Shown: piece after piece, positions 33,290 through 40,772 of the stretch | Position numbering within the stretch: the first letter of the stretch is position 1 | Layout of the letters: each line of letters opens with the position of its first letter | DNA from: a virus | Length of the DNA: 55,790 nt | Virus record (IMG/VR): IMGVR_UViG_3300028595_000016 | Location: 1 to 55,790 of that record | Reading direction: 5' to 3' (one strand) | Program-made: the position numbers and the translations under genes | The notes under the pieces: generated by a model | The model's input: the letters and a program-made list of their open reading frames with translations, nothing else | Database searches by the model: none | Told to the model about the DNA's origin: nothing

Positions 33290-33974
33290 AGGCCACCTCC
33301 GACCAGTCCGGGTCCAGCGACTCGTGGCTGAGCCAGTAGCTCTCGTGAGCCTGCCAGGCGAGCGACATGGCTCGTTTCTCTAGCCGCTCGACCTCCGGGG
33401 CCTTCCCGCGAGCGCACGCTTGAATGGCCGACTGAAGGCCGCCATCCTGTGCTGCCAGTAGCAGGGCGACTCCAGCTAGCTCCCCTAGCCTGCCCTCGAC
33501 CCCCGGTGGCCATCGGGACCATGTTCCTTCGCTGGCTGGAGCCGCTTGCGTTTTTGGGTCTCGGCCTTCGCGGGCGTCCGCGTCGAATACCTCGAGCACC
33601 TCACCGGGTGACGGGGCCCACTCCAGCAAAGTGAGCCTGCTCTCCACCTTGGGCGGATGGGCGCGAGACGGGCGCCACTGTGGACGAGCGGCAGCGTAGT
33701 GAGCAAATAGCACGAGCCGAGCCCACCGCGGGGTCCCTGACCAAGCACGAGAGATGCGCCGCTCCCTGGCGGCGCAGTGCACCATCCGATCATCGTAGGG
33801 GTCGCTTGGGTAGCCTCGCGTCGGGAGGCACCCGAGTTCCAAAACACTCAGCTGCGGGCCGAGCGATGATCGAATGCCGAGGCTCGCCTCCCTGGCTGTT
33901 AGCCACCATTGCAGGTCGGACGAATGTGGAGGACGGTTTTTGTTGCGTGCTGCTCTTGCTCTTTTCTGCGCCAC
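33282..33974 (-). CDS. Hypothetical protein (230 aa)
   Basis: The start is GTG at 33974 with GAGGAG eight bases upstream. The product is basic at the N-terminus (KRARAARNKNRPP), Trp-rich, and helical towards the end (AIQACARGKAPEVERLEKRAMSLAWQ). A YDDRMVHCAARERRISRAW segment looks like a nucleic-acid-binding helix. This is the first gene of the block leading to the terminase genes. I do not recognise it. Confidence 0.55.
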   Translation of the reverse strand: MAQKRARAARNKNRPPHSSDLQWWLTAREASLGIRSSLGPQLSVLELGCLPTRGYPSDPYDDRMVHCAARERRISRAWSGTPRWARLVLFAHYAAARPQWRPSRAHPPKVESRLTLLEWAPSPGEVLEVFDADAREGRDPKTQAAPASEGTWSRWPPGVEGRLGELAGVALLLAAQDGGLQSAIQACARGKAPEVERLEKRAMSLAWQAHESYWLSHESLDPDWSEVACG

Positions 33975-34021
33975 GTTGCATGCTCCTCACCTCATCGTTC
34001 TTCGTCGTTCCGTCCCTCGAT

Positions 34022-34053
34022 AGAGCCCGTCGCCCTTGCCAGCGACGGGCTCT
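34022..34053 (+). terminator. 12-bp perfect hairpin with trailing T's on the plus strand
   Basis: AGAGCCCGTCGC (34022-34033) pairs exactly with GCGACGGGCTCT (34042-34053) around an 8-nt loop, followed by TCGTTTTC on the plus strand. The form is that of a Rho-independent terminator for plus-strand transcription, yet all genes here are on the minus strand, where no T-run follows. It may stop antisense transcription, or be a processing or stability element between 34060-34401 and 33282-33974. Confidence 0.6.
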
Positions 34054-34059
34054 TCGTTT

Positions 34060-34401
34060 TCATGCGCGGCGCTCGAGCGCCTGAATCTGCTCCGTGAGCC
34101 ACCGGGTGAAGGCACCTACGGTGCCGAGGTAGACCCACTGGGCGCGAGCCTGATGCAGCGCATGCAGCATGGCTCTCGTCTCAATCTGCGAGACACTAGG
34201 CTCCGGCTTTGCGTCAGGCTTGCTAGCGGCCTTTCGAGCTGCCTTTTGTGCCTTGCGTGACTCGTGAGATCGGGCCATACCAGCTTTTCTCTTGCGCATG
34301 GCTTCGGCGCACCGCTCGCACGGCTTAGTTTCGCCGTGGGCCGAGCACAAGCCTGCTGCCCTTCGTTCGCGCTGCAAGGCTAGCAAGTCACTACGGCTCA
34401 C
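34060..34401 (-). CDS. Hypothetical protein with Cys cluster
   Basis: This is a 113-aa basic protein. The N-terminal third has LCSAHGETKPCERCAEAMRKR, a CxxH...CxxC set that could bind zinc; then a Lys/Ala-rich linker and a helical end (MLHALHQARAQWVYLGTVGAF). It overlaps the stop of the GH25-MazG gene by four bases. It is not recognised beyond a resemblance to small phage zinc proteins. Confidence 0.55.
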   Translation of the reverse strand: MSRSDLLALQRERRAAGLCSAHGETKPCERCAEAMRKRKAGMARSHESRKAQKAARKAASKPDAKPEPSVSQIETRAMLHALHQARAQWVYLGTVGAFTRWLTEQIQALERRA

Positions 34402-35330
34402 AGTGTCTTGCCTCCGTGTCGATGCGGCCGAGTGCGATTGTAGGCCATCTTCCGATTGATGGCGCCTTCAAGGTCGAGTTCAAGTGCGCCACACAAGTCG
34501 GCGATGCGGATGACAGCGTCCGCCATCTCGACGACCATCCCTTCCGGCTTTCCGTTGACGGTTTCCTCGTCAAGTTCGTTGACCCTGACGCATTCGAGAG
34601 CTTCCGACACCTCCGAGTGAATCAGCGCAATCTTCGCTCCGAGCGAGTCTGGCCCGGTGTCGAGTGTCTCACCCCACCAGCCTTTCTCACACGAGACCTC
34701 GTGAGCAAGGCGCACCAGGTCGGAGATAGTGGCGCACTGCTCTGGCTCCACGGTCTTTGCGCTGCGCAACGCTTCCAGGTTGTGCGTCACGTTGATGTCG
34801 ACAGGGATCTTGCCGCTTGCGTAACCACTGGAGCCAGTCACGTCGCACTGCCAGATTGCGCACGGCAAAGATGGCTCTTCCACACCCCACTGTGCCAGCC
34901 ATAGGTGAGATGCGTATGGCCGCTTTCTCCACACGCCGAGCCTCTCGAGATCGATCATGTTGCTGTAGACGAGACAGCTTGGCCACTCGTCTAGCCACCG
35001 ACCCACGAGATCACTGATTCGCTCCCAGTCCGGCGAGCCGTCGTATCGCATGTTGCTTTCCACGTCGAGCGCCGGACGGAGGTCAGGCTTCAGCGCGTCC
35101 GACACCCTGCGAAATGCTTCGATCTGAGCCTCGATGTCCTGGCCCTGCCGCAAGAAGTGATACAGCCCGAATGGCACGCTGGCGCCGCGAAACGCCTTCG
35201 CAAATCCCTCGGATTCTGCGTCTGGACGCACGCCATAGGTGGCGCGAACGTAGGCGAAGTCGTAGAGAGCGGCGTTCAGCTGACTGACATCCTGATGGTG
35301 CGATACATCGATTCCAGTATACTTTCTCAT
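34398..35330 (-). CDS. GH25 lysozyme domain fused to a MazG-like NTP pyrophosphohydrolase
   Basis: The ATG at 35330 has AGGAG eight bases upstream; the product is 310 aa. Residues 3-185 are glycoside hydrolase family 25: YTGIDVSHHQ (catalytic Asp), ATYGVRPD, FGLYHFL, RPALDVES with the DxE pair, LVYSN, LWLAQWG, AIWQCD and PVDINV. Residues 198-310 match MazG-like all-alpha pyrophosphatases: a HSEVSEALE helix (ExxE) and EMADAVIRIADLCG (ExxD). One open frame joins them with no internal start that looks usable. GH25 cuts peptidoglycan, MazG acts on (d)NTPs, so joining them is odd. Confidence 0.88.
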   Translation of the reverse strand: MRKYTGIDVSHHQDVSQLNAALYDFAYVRATYGVRPDAESEGFAKAFRGASVPFGLYHFLRQGQDIEAQIEAFRRVSDALKPDLRPALDVESNMRYDGSPDWERISDLVGRWLDEWPSCLVYSNMIDLERLGVWRKRPYASHLWLAQWGVEEPSLPCAIWQCDVTGSSGYASGKIPVDINVTHNLEALRSAKTVEPEQCATISDLVRLAHEVSCEKGWWGETLDTGPDSLGAKIALIHSEVSEALECVRVNELDEETVNGKPEGMVVEMADAVIRIADLCGALELDLEGAINRKMAYNRTRPHRHGGKTL

Positions 35331-35376
35331 GGTTTCTCTCCTAATCGCCGCCAAAGAGCACCGGCAGCTGTAATGG

Positions 35377-35763
35377 TCAGGTATCATGCTCTTCAAACTT
35401 CTCTGTAAGGCTGGCAGTCGTTTGCTCGATCATGTGGTCAATGCGCTGTCTTTCCACGTTCAGCAGGTCAGCGATGCGCTGAGTCGTGTTCTCTCCGTCG
35501 CCCGCCACGTCGAGAGCGCATGTCTCCTGCATCTCGTCAAGCGAGAGATCAGGGAAATTGAACTTGATGCCGCCCGCGCGTGTCACATCGATTGCAAGGT
35601 GATACCGGCACGACACGAACGGGCACGGCCGCTCTGTCGGGCACTCCGACCTCTTTGTCGGGCGGTCGTATGGCTCGATCTCGGCGTTCTGCACCCGCAG
35701 CTCCCGCAGTACTCTGGGCACGCTGTGAGCTTTCGGGTACCGAATGACTTTCCACCTGCTCAC
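35377..35763 (-). CDS. Sigma-factor region 4-like protein with Cys motif
   Basis: The start is probably GTG 35763 (GTGA overlap with the DnaB stop). The 128-aa product has RPCPFVSCRYHLAIDVTRAG, then IKFNFPDLSLDEMQETCALD and a C-terminal helix-turn-helix (TTQRIADLLNVERQRIDHM). This layout, a Cys pair followed by a LNFP/CALD stretch and a sigma-4-like helix, is one I associate with sigma-related proteins in Myxococcota and other high-GC groups and their phages. It may switch promoters for late genes. Confidence 0.6.
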   Translation of the reverse strand: MSRWKVIRYPKAHSVPRVLRELRVQNAEIEPYDRPTKRSECPTERPCPFVSCRYHLAIDVTRAGGIKFNFPDLSLDEMQETCALDVAGDGENTTQRIADLLNVERQRIDHMIEQTTASLTEKFEEHDT

Positions 35764-37163
35764 CACCTGCCTCCGTCTTCTCCGATGTCCTGGATTCCAG
35801 TCGGAATCTCCCGCTCGTCCAGTGACATGAATCGCGTAGACGGGCCGTCAAACAGCATCGGCACCATGCCAAGCTGGCCGTACTGACGGACCTTGCGAAT
35901 CAGCAACTCCGCTTCCCCTGTGTGCTTGTCGGAATCGCGATACATGTCCTCGCGGTAAAGCATCAGAACGCCAAAGCTGTCTTGCTCGATGCTGCCGCTG
36001 TCACGAAGGTGCTTTAGTGTCGGACGCTTGTCGGGCTCGGACTCGACTGACCGGTTGAGCTGAGCCAGCTCGAGCACCACGCAATCAAGCTCCTTTGCGA
36101 GTTCACGGTCGCCGTTCGACAGGCTTCTAATCTCTCCCTCACGATTGGTGTCTCGCGGGCCAGTCATGATGTGGATGTGGTCCACGACGACCATCGCCAG
36201 CTCGATTCTTGGGTCTCGACGGCGAAGCCGTGACAGCGCTCGGCGGACAGCCCGTCGGACGCTTGCCGTTGTTTGCTGACCAGCCTCGTCTATGGCGAGC
36301 GGTAGCCCGCGGAGCAGCCCCATGGCGCGGTCCACGTCGTGGCGCTGGCGCGGGTCCAGCTTCCCCGACTCGAGCAACCGGCAATCGACTCCTGCCCGCT
36401 GCGCCACGGCTCGTGCGATGAAGTCCGCTCTCGGCTGCTCCAGCGAGACGAATACGACCCCCTGCGGCGTCCCGCGGTAGCTGGACTCGGCAACGTTGAG
36501 ACCGCAGCTGATGGCCCAACCCGTCTTGCCTACGCCGGGGCGAGCGGCGAGAGTGTATTTTTGCCCGCGACGCAGTCCTCCGCCGAGCTTTCGGTCCAGC
36601 TCCGGGAAGCGGGTTGGGACAACGTGGTCAGAAACTTCCTCCGGGTGGTCCAGTCTGGTCTGCACCTCGTCGAGCATCTCGTCGAGCGTCCAGATGGTCT
36701 CGCTCTGCTCCGCTCCCGAGGTCGCTTCCCAGATTCGTGCCTCGGCGCATGAGCGCCACTCAGAGACGTTTTCGGGTGCCGCTAGGGCCTCGGCCCGGAC
36801 TCGGCCGCAAACGTCCGCTATGCGGCGGAGAGACGCCTTCTCGGCCACCCTGCGGGCATGCTCGGCGAGATGGCCGACCGTCGGCGTCTGGTCGACCAAA
36901 TCGACGATCCCAGCGATTCCACCCACGGCGGACAGGTGACCGTGGTCCCGCAGGTAGCCGGCAACGGATGTCACATCGAGCGCGTGACACCCTGCGTCGA
37001 GGGTCACGAGAGCGTCCCAGATGCGACGATGCGAGTCCGAGTAGAAGTCCCTGGATCCGACGATGGTCGCCACTTCGCCGAGTGTTTCCTGGCCATCGAG
37101 GAGCGCCGCAGCGACGAGGATCTGCTCGGCGTCGAGGTCGTGGGGCGGGAGCTGGGCGCTCAC
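35760..37163 (-). CDS. dnaB: Replicative DNA helicase, DnaB-like
   Basis: This is a 467-aa protein with the usual N-terminal domain (LPPHDLDAEQILVAAALL, FYSDSHRRIWDAL) and the RecA-like C-terminal ATPase: Walker A LAARPGVGKTGWA, ISCGLNVAE, FVSLEQPRADFIAR, Walker B AMVVVDHIHIM, and an arginine-finger/H4 part (LAQLNRSVESEPDKRP, LRDSGSIEQDS). It drives fork unwinding as a hexamer. The GTG start overlaps the initiator stop as GTGA, so loader/initiator and helicase are co-translated. Confidence 0.93.
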   Translation of the reverse strand: MSAQLPPHDLDAEQILVAAALLDGQETLGEVATIVGSRDFYSDSHRRIWDALVTLDAGCHALDVTSVAGYLRDHGHLSAVGGIAGIVDLVDQTPTVGHLAEHARRVAEKASLRRIADVCGRVRAEALAAPENVSEWRSCAEARIWEATSGAEQSETIWTLDEMLDEVQTRLDHPEEVSDHVVPTRFPELDRKLGGGLRRGQKYTLAARPGVGKTGWAISCGLNVAESSYRGTPQGVVFVSLEQPRADFIARAVAQRAGVDCRLLESGKLDPRQRHDVDRAMGLLRGLPLAIDEAGQQTTASVRRAVRRALSRLRRRDPRIELAMVVVDHIHIMTGPRDTNREGEIRSLSNGDRELAKELDCVVLELAQLNRSVESEPDKRPTLKHLRDSGSIEQDSFGVLMLYREDMYRDSDKHTGEAELLIRKVRQYGQLGMVPMLFDGPSTRFMSLDEREIPTGIQDIGEDGGRW

Positions 37164-38221
37164 CGGGCACCTCCGCCAGCTGCAGCGAACGCCTCGAGTT
37201 CCTGGCGCCTGCGGTCGGTGTCAGCGGCGATGAGCGCACGGTTGCGCGCTTGGCGCCGTTTCAGGGCTTCGGCGGTTTCTGCTTCATCCGGGTGTGGCTT
37301 CGTCGGACGCCTCGATGGGTGCTGCCAGTCGCCGCAGATGGCCGACGAGAGCGCCTTGCGCCAATTCACGAGGCTTCGCGTGTCGGACTGGTCGGCCTGA
37401 TGCTTGGCCACGAATTTCGTCGTCAGTGCGTCGACAGCCCATTGCTCGAGCCCCGGGAGGCTCGTCTGGAGCGTAGCAGCCTGGTCGCTGGTGAGCCGGA
37501 GGTCGGCAGGGCACGGGACCTTGGTCGTGGACGGCGCGACAGGCTCGGAATGTGGTGTGACCTGTTGCTCGCCCTTGCCGCTGCTGCTGCCGACGGCGTC
37601 GCTCGCGCGCGCGACTGCTGCGGCAGCAGCAGTATTTCTCTTCTCTTCTCTTCTTTTCTTTTCTAGCGGACTTTCCGCGGAATGGCCGCGGACTGTCCGC
37701 GGACTGTCCGCGGACGTGTCCAGGTCAACTTGCTCGGTGCCGGCGGCAGCACGAGCCTTTTCAGATGCGCGCCGTTTAGCCTTTCTTTCCGCGTCTTTCG
37801 TGCGAGATCGCTGCGCTTCGACGAAGTTGGTGATCCAGATTCTTCCAGTCTCAGTGTCAAGCGAGAGGTAGCCGTCGGCCAGAAGGAACTGGATTCCGAC
37901 CCTGGTCATCTCGCGCTCGAAGTCGGCCGGCGCGAGCACGTCCACGAGTGCGTCCACGACTCGTCCGGACGTTGTCCGGACGTTGTCCGCTCCTGTCCGG
38001 GACGTGTCCGGGTTTGTCCGCGGACGTGTCCGCGGACTGTCCGCGGACGTGTCCAGGGACGAAACCATCTCATGTCCAGAGTGGACCCGCAGCAGCGTCC
38101 CGTCGTCTTCGGCCAGAACGAGCAGGTAGTACCGCAGCCCTCGGACGTGGACGGGAGCGCTCTTGTTCGTGAGAGACTCTTTCTTGTAGGCCTTGACCCA
38201 TCCCTCTCGCTGGAAATTCAT
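37160..38221 (-). CDS. Replication initiator, lambda O-like
   Basis: The 353-aa product has an N-terminal winged-helix-like region (FQREGWVKAYKKESLTNKS, RYYLLVLAEDDGTLLRVH, MTRVGIQFLLADGYLSLD, ETGRIWITNFVEAQRS), then a long charged, Ala-rich linker and a helical C-terminus likely to bind the helicase. Tandem GTCCGCGGAC iterons lie inside the gene at the two places where the protein reads DTSADSPRT, as lambda's origin lies in O. It is followed directly by dnaB. The exact family was not established. Confidence 0.65.
   Translation of the reverse strand: MNFQREGWVKAYKKESLTNKSAPVHVRGLRYYLLVLAEDDGTLLRVHSGHEMVSSLDTSADSPRTRPRTNPDTSRTGADNVRTTSGRVVDALVDVLAPADFEREMTRVGIQFLLADGYLSLDTETGRIWITNFVEAQRSRTKDAERKAKRRASEKARAAAGTEQVDLDTSADSPRTVRGHSAESPLEKKRREEKRNTAAAAAVARASDAVGSSSGKGEQQVTPHSEPVAPSTTKVPCPADLRLTSDQAATLQTSLPGLEQWAVDALTTKFVAKHQADQSDTRSLVNWRKALSSAICGDWQHPSRRPTKPHPDEAETAEALKRRQARNRALIAADTDRRRQELEAFAAAGGGAR
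37634..37665. other. Polypyrimidine/polypurine tract next to iterons
   Basis: The plus strand is almost pure C/T for about 30 bases (repeated TTCTC units), coding KKRREEKR on the minus strand. It lies directly beside iteron cluster 1. Such asymmetric tracts can ease strand opening, so it may be the unwinding element of the origin; the same sequence may only reflect basic codon use. Confidence 0.4.
37665..37723. repeat. Origin iterons, cluster 1 (inside the initiator gene)
   Basis: Two perfect GTCCGCGGAC palindromes and two near copies (GGCCGCGGAC, TTTCCGCGGA) lie in tandem at about 11-nt spacing, ending in GTGTCC. With cluster 2 they mark a probable replication origin within the initiator gene. 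Confidence 0.6.
37964..38058. repeat. Origin iterons, cluster 2
   Basis: Three perfect GTCCGCGGAC palindromes in tandem (11-12 nt apart) preceded by shorter relatives (GTCCGGAC twice, GTCCGGG, GTCCGC). The encoded peptide segment is repetitive as a result (SADSPRTRPRTNPDTSRTG). The array form fits binding sites for the initiator encoded by the same gene. Confidence 0.6.
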
Positions 38222-38400
38222 GGGTTCCCTTCCAGCGGCTCGTTCACTGCGTCTTGCCGAGGCTCGAAGTCCGCGCAGAAGAACGTCGCGTCAGTCACGC
38301 GGTGGTCTAGCCTTGCGCACTCGCCCAGTTGCTGGTCGATTGGAAGCCGCGCGCTTGACTTCGTCGCCGTCCAGTGTTGGCAGTGGTAGCACCTCATCAT
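38218..38400 (-). CDS. Small Cys-rich protein (60 aa)
   Basis: The product from ATG 38400 has MMRCYHCQHW, GECARLDHR and FFCADFEP, four Cys in a CxxC...C...C arrangement that could bind one metal ion. It overlaps the methyltransferase stop by four bases and the start of the initiator gene by the same. Short proteins of this kind are common in phage early regions; the role is not known. Confidence 0.55.
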   Translation of the reverse strand: MMRCYHCQHWTATKSSARLPIDQQLGECARLDHRVTDATFFCADFEPRQDAVNEPLEGNP

Positions 38401-39281
38401 GTCCCCCAAAGCTGCAGCTGCTTCCCTGCCTTCTGAAGGTTGGCCACCATTTGCCGGTAGTAGGACCCCTTCAGTTCCACACCGACGAATCGTCTGCCCA
38501 TCTCGAGCGCCACATGACCCTCGGAGCCGATGCCTGCAAACGGGGAAAGCACGGTGTCTCTCTCGTTCGTCCAGAGTCGGAGGCACCGGCGTATGACCTC
38601 GAGCTGGAGAGGGCAGATGTGCCTCTCATCCTCGTGCTCCCTGGCGCTCTGATACTGGAGCGTGTCGTTCGGGTCGATGTCCGTCCAGATTGGCGACGCC
38701 ACCTGCTGCCACTCGCTGACTGGATAGCTCTCGTCGGTGTGGGATACCCTCTCTGGATTCTCTCCAGGCTTGCGGAACGTCACGACGTAGTCAGGGATTC
38801 CCTGTCGGCTCATCGCAGAGTCTTTCTTAAGCTGCTTGTGCAGCAGCCCGAGCGCCTTGGTGCGATGCATCGCTGTGACCGGGTCCTTCCAAATCACTAC
38901 CTCGGAGTGATGGATCCATCCCTCGGCTGCCATCGCTCGGATGATATCGCCGCGGAAGTCGGCCAGCCCGATGTAGCCGTCGCGCGCCTTCGAGGTGGGC
39001 AGCAGCATGCAATGCTGGGAGCAGAGACGGCCTGGCTTCGTGACACGGAACAGCTCGCGATACAGGTGCCGCACGTGCTCAAAGAATTGCTCGCTGTTTG
39101 AGCAGTTGCCCATGTCGCGCTCAGATGCGCTGTAGGTGTACAGAGACGCGAACGGTGGCGAGAAGACCGAGTAGTGGATGCTATCGTCCGAGAGTCCGCC
39201 CACCACATCCACGCAGTCACCGTGGTACGCCACCCAGTCGTTTCCTTCGTTCTGCCCGAGCACCTTCGTCGTCGTTGCCAT
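38397..39281 (-). CDS. DNA methyltransferase (N6-A/N4-C class, beta-like order)
   Basis: Start ATG 39281 overlaps the helicase stop by one base. The 294-aa enzyme has the catalytic SPPF motif near the N-terminus (SIHYSVFSPPFASL) preceded by AYHGDCVDVVGGL, and the SAM-binding FxGxG motif near the C-terminus (DTVLSPFAGIGSEGHVALEM, then GRRFVGVELKGSYY). SPPF rather than DPPY is typical of phage N4/N6 enzymes. No matching restriction enzyme is seen, so it probably protects phage DNA. Pairing with a helicase gene suggests a joint role. Confidence 0.9.
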   Translation of the reverse strand: MATTTKVLGQNEGNDWVAYHGDCVDVVGGLSDDSIHYSVFSPPFASLYTYSASERDMGNCSNSEQFFEHVRHLYRELFRVTKPGRLCSQHCMLLPTSKARDGYIGLADFRGDIIRAMAAEGWIHHSEVVIWKDPVTAMHRTKALGLLHKQLKKDSAMSRQGIPDYVVTFRKPGENPERVSHTDESYPVSEWQQVASPIWTDIDPNDTLQYQSAREHEDERHICPLQLEVIRRCLRLWTNERDTVLSPFAGIGSEGHVALEMGRRFVGVELKGSYYRQMVANLQKAGKQLQLWGT

Positions 39282-40696
39282 CACGCTACCTCTCTTTCTT
39301 CGTCGTCCTGTCCGACCCATGTCGGGATTGTCATGTCGACCTTGGGCTCGTAGGGGTCCGCCGTGCGGACAGCTCCGCGGAGCTCCGAGGCCATCGTCTC
39401 TCGCATCTCTTCCACGAGCCCATCGACCAGCTTTGCGGCGTCTGCCTGCTTCCGTTTCAGGGTCTCCACAACGGATCCTTCGCGGTCCGATGTCACGATG
39501 TGACACTCGACCGGTCGCGTCTGACCGAACCGCCACGTGCGTCGCACTGCCTGATAGTACTGCTCGAAGCTGTGCGACAAGCCAACGAAGACAACGCGGG
39601 AGCAGTGCTGCCAGTTGAGCCCCCAGCCTGCGATGCTGGGCTTGCTCACGAGCACCCTGATTGCCCCGTCTGAGAAGCCGGCAAGCGCCGTCTCCTTGTG
39701 CTCCACGGAGTCTGACCCCTTCACCTCGACTGCTCCCGGAATGGCCTTCGTCAGCGCGGCGCTCTCGTCGTTGAGGTCGCACCAGACAAGCCATGTCTCA
39801 TCGGGCTCAGCGGCAACGATCTCGGCCGCGCGAGCGACGCGCATCGCGAGGCTCGACTTCCTCGCCTGGCGGTGCTCCAGCAACCCGGAGGCCTGCGTCT
39901 GAATCAGGCTGAGCTGCCCAGTGCCTGCGTGCTTGGGTGTCTCGACCACGATGTGGTGAGTGTTGAGTGGCGGAATCTCGTAGCTCGACCCGTCATAGCC
40001 AAGGTCGGCGGGCGACCGAAGCGCAACGGCCCACGACGCCAGCCACCGAAAGAAATCGCCTTGCGCGTGACCCTTGAGTCTCCAATCCTGCGTCGAGCCA
40101 CCGTCGTGGACGAAGAAGGTGCTGAGCATCTCCGTTCGTGACATGACACCGAGAAACTCGGCATGGTTGCCGAGCTCAACGAAGTCGTTCGGGGACGGCG
40201 TGGCGGTGCACGCGAGCCGGTAGGGTGTCTCGGCGAAGGACCGAATCAGCTGGTTTCGTGTCTTCGCTGTGTAGTCCTTCAGCACCGAGCTTTCATCTAG
40301 CACTACCCCAGCGAATTGGCCGGCATCGAACCGGTGAAGCCTTTCGTAGTTGGCCACCACGATGCCGTCGGTCACGTCGTCGTCGGACCGGGCGATGGTC
40401 ACGTCCACGCCGAATTTCCTGCCTTCTCTGACGAACTGCCCGGCAACTGCGAGTGGTGCGAGAATCAGCACTCGGCCGCCGGTTGCGTCGCGGACGGCTC
40501 GTGACCACTCGAGCGCGACGGGGGTCTTGCCTAGCCCGCACTCGAGCCAAACGGCAGCGCGCCCCTTGCGCAGCGCCCACCGGGTGATGTCCCGCTGGTG
40601 CGGATAGAGCATCGGGTTCTCGGGCTCCACGTCGAGCCCGCAGGACGGGGCCAGCCGTCGTTTCGATTCCAGTAGCCGCTGATATTCGTTCGTCAT
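39281..40696 (-). CDS. SNF2/DEAD-like helicase
   Basis: This is a 471-aa superfamily 2 ATPase: YPHQRDITRWALRKGRAAVW, Walker A-like LECGLGKTPVALEW, VLILAPLAVAGQF, Walker B VVLDESSVLKD, LACTATPSPNDFVELGNH (motif III), and in the second half TWLVWCDLNDESAAL, LVSKPSIAGWGLNWQ, QYYQAVRRTWRFGQTRPV (motif VI). The ES in place of EH in motif II (LDES) is common in this phage group. It is coupled by one base to the methyltransferase. Its leader region is the end of the repeat locus. Confidence 0.88.
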   Translation of the reverse strand: MTNEYQRLLESKRRLAPSCGLDVEPENPMLYPHQRDITRWALRKGRAAVWLECGLGKTPVALEWSRAVRDATGGRVLILAPLAVAGQFVREGRKFGVDVTIARSDDDVTDGIVVANYERLHRFDAGQFAGVVLDESSVLKDYTAKTRNQLIRSFAETPYRLACTATPSPNDFVELGNHAEFLGVMSRTEMLSTFFVHDGGSTQDWRLKGHAQGDFFRWLASWAVALRSPADLGYDGSSYEIPPLNTHHIVVETPKHAGTGQLSLIQTQASGLLEHRQARKSSLAMRVARAAEIVAAEPDETWLVWCDLNDESAALTKAIPGAVEVKGSDSVEHKETALAGFSDGAIRVLVSKPSIAGWGLNWQHCSRVVFVGLSHSFEQYYQAVRRTWRFGQTRPVECHIVTSDREGSVVETLKRKQADAAKLVDGLVEEMRETMASELRGAVRTADPYEPKVDMTIPTWVGQDDEEREVA

Positions 40697-40713
40697 CGTC
40701 TCCTCTTTTGAGT

Positions 40714-40761
40714 TGGCCCCACCCCGGGACTCGAACCCGGGAGTATGCCGTTGTGGGGTGG
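40714..40761 (-). other. tRNA 3'-half-like hairpin (T-arm) at the end of array 1
   Basis: On the minus strand the stretch reads as a TpsiC arm: stem CCGGG, loop TTCGAGT, stem CCCGG (40740-40724), followed by GGTGGGG and CCA. Further, CCACCCC (40761-40755) can pair with GGGGTGG (40725-40719), closing an acceptor-like stem. No D-arm or anticodon arm fits in the roughly 15 nt between. It is therefore a fragment or mimic, not a full tRNA. It lies between array 1 and the helicase Shine-Dalgarno. Confidence 0.6.
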
Positions 40762-40772
40762 ATCGTACTTGC

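Noticed and set aside
36614-37666. 350-aa plus-strand open frame
   Set aside because: It is antisense to dnaB and the initiator, Arg/Pro-rich, without Shine-Dalgarno or motif.
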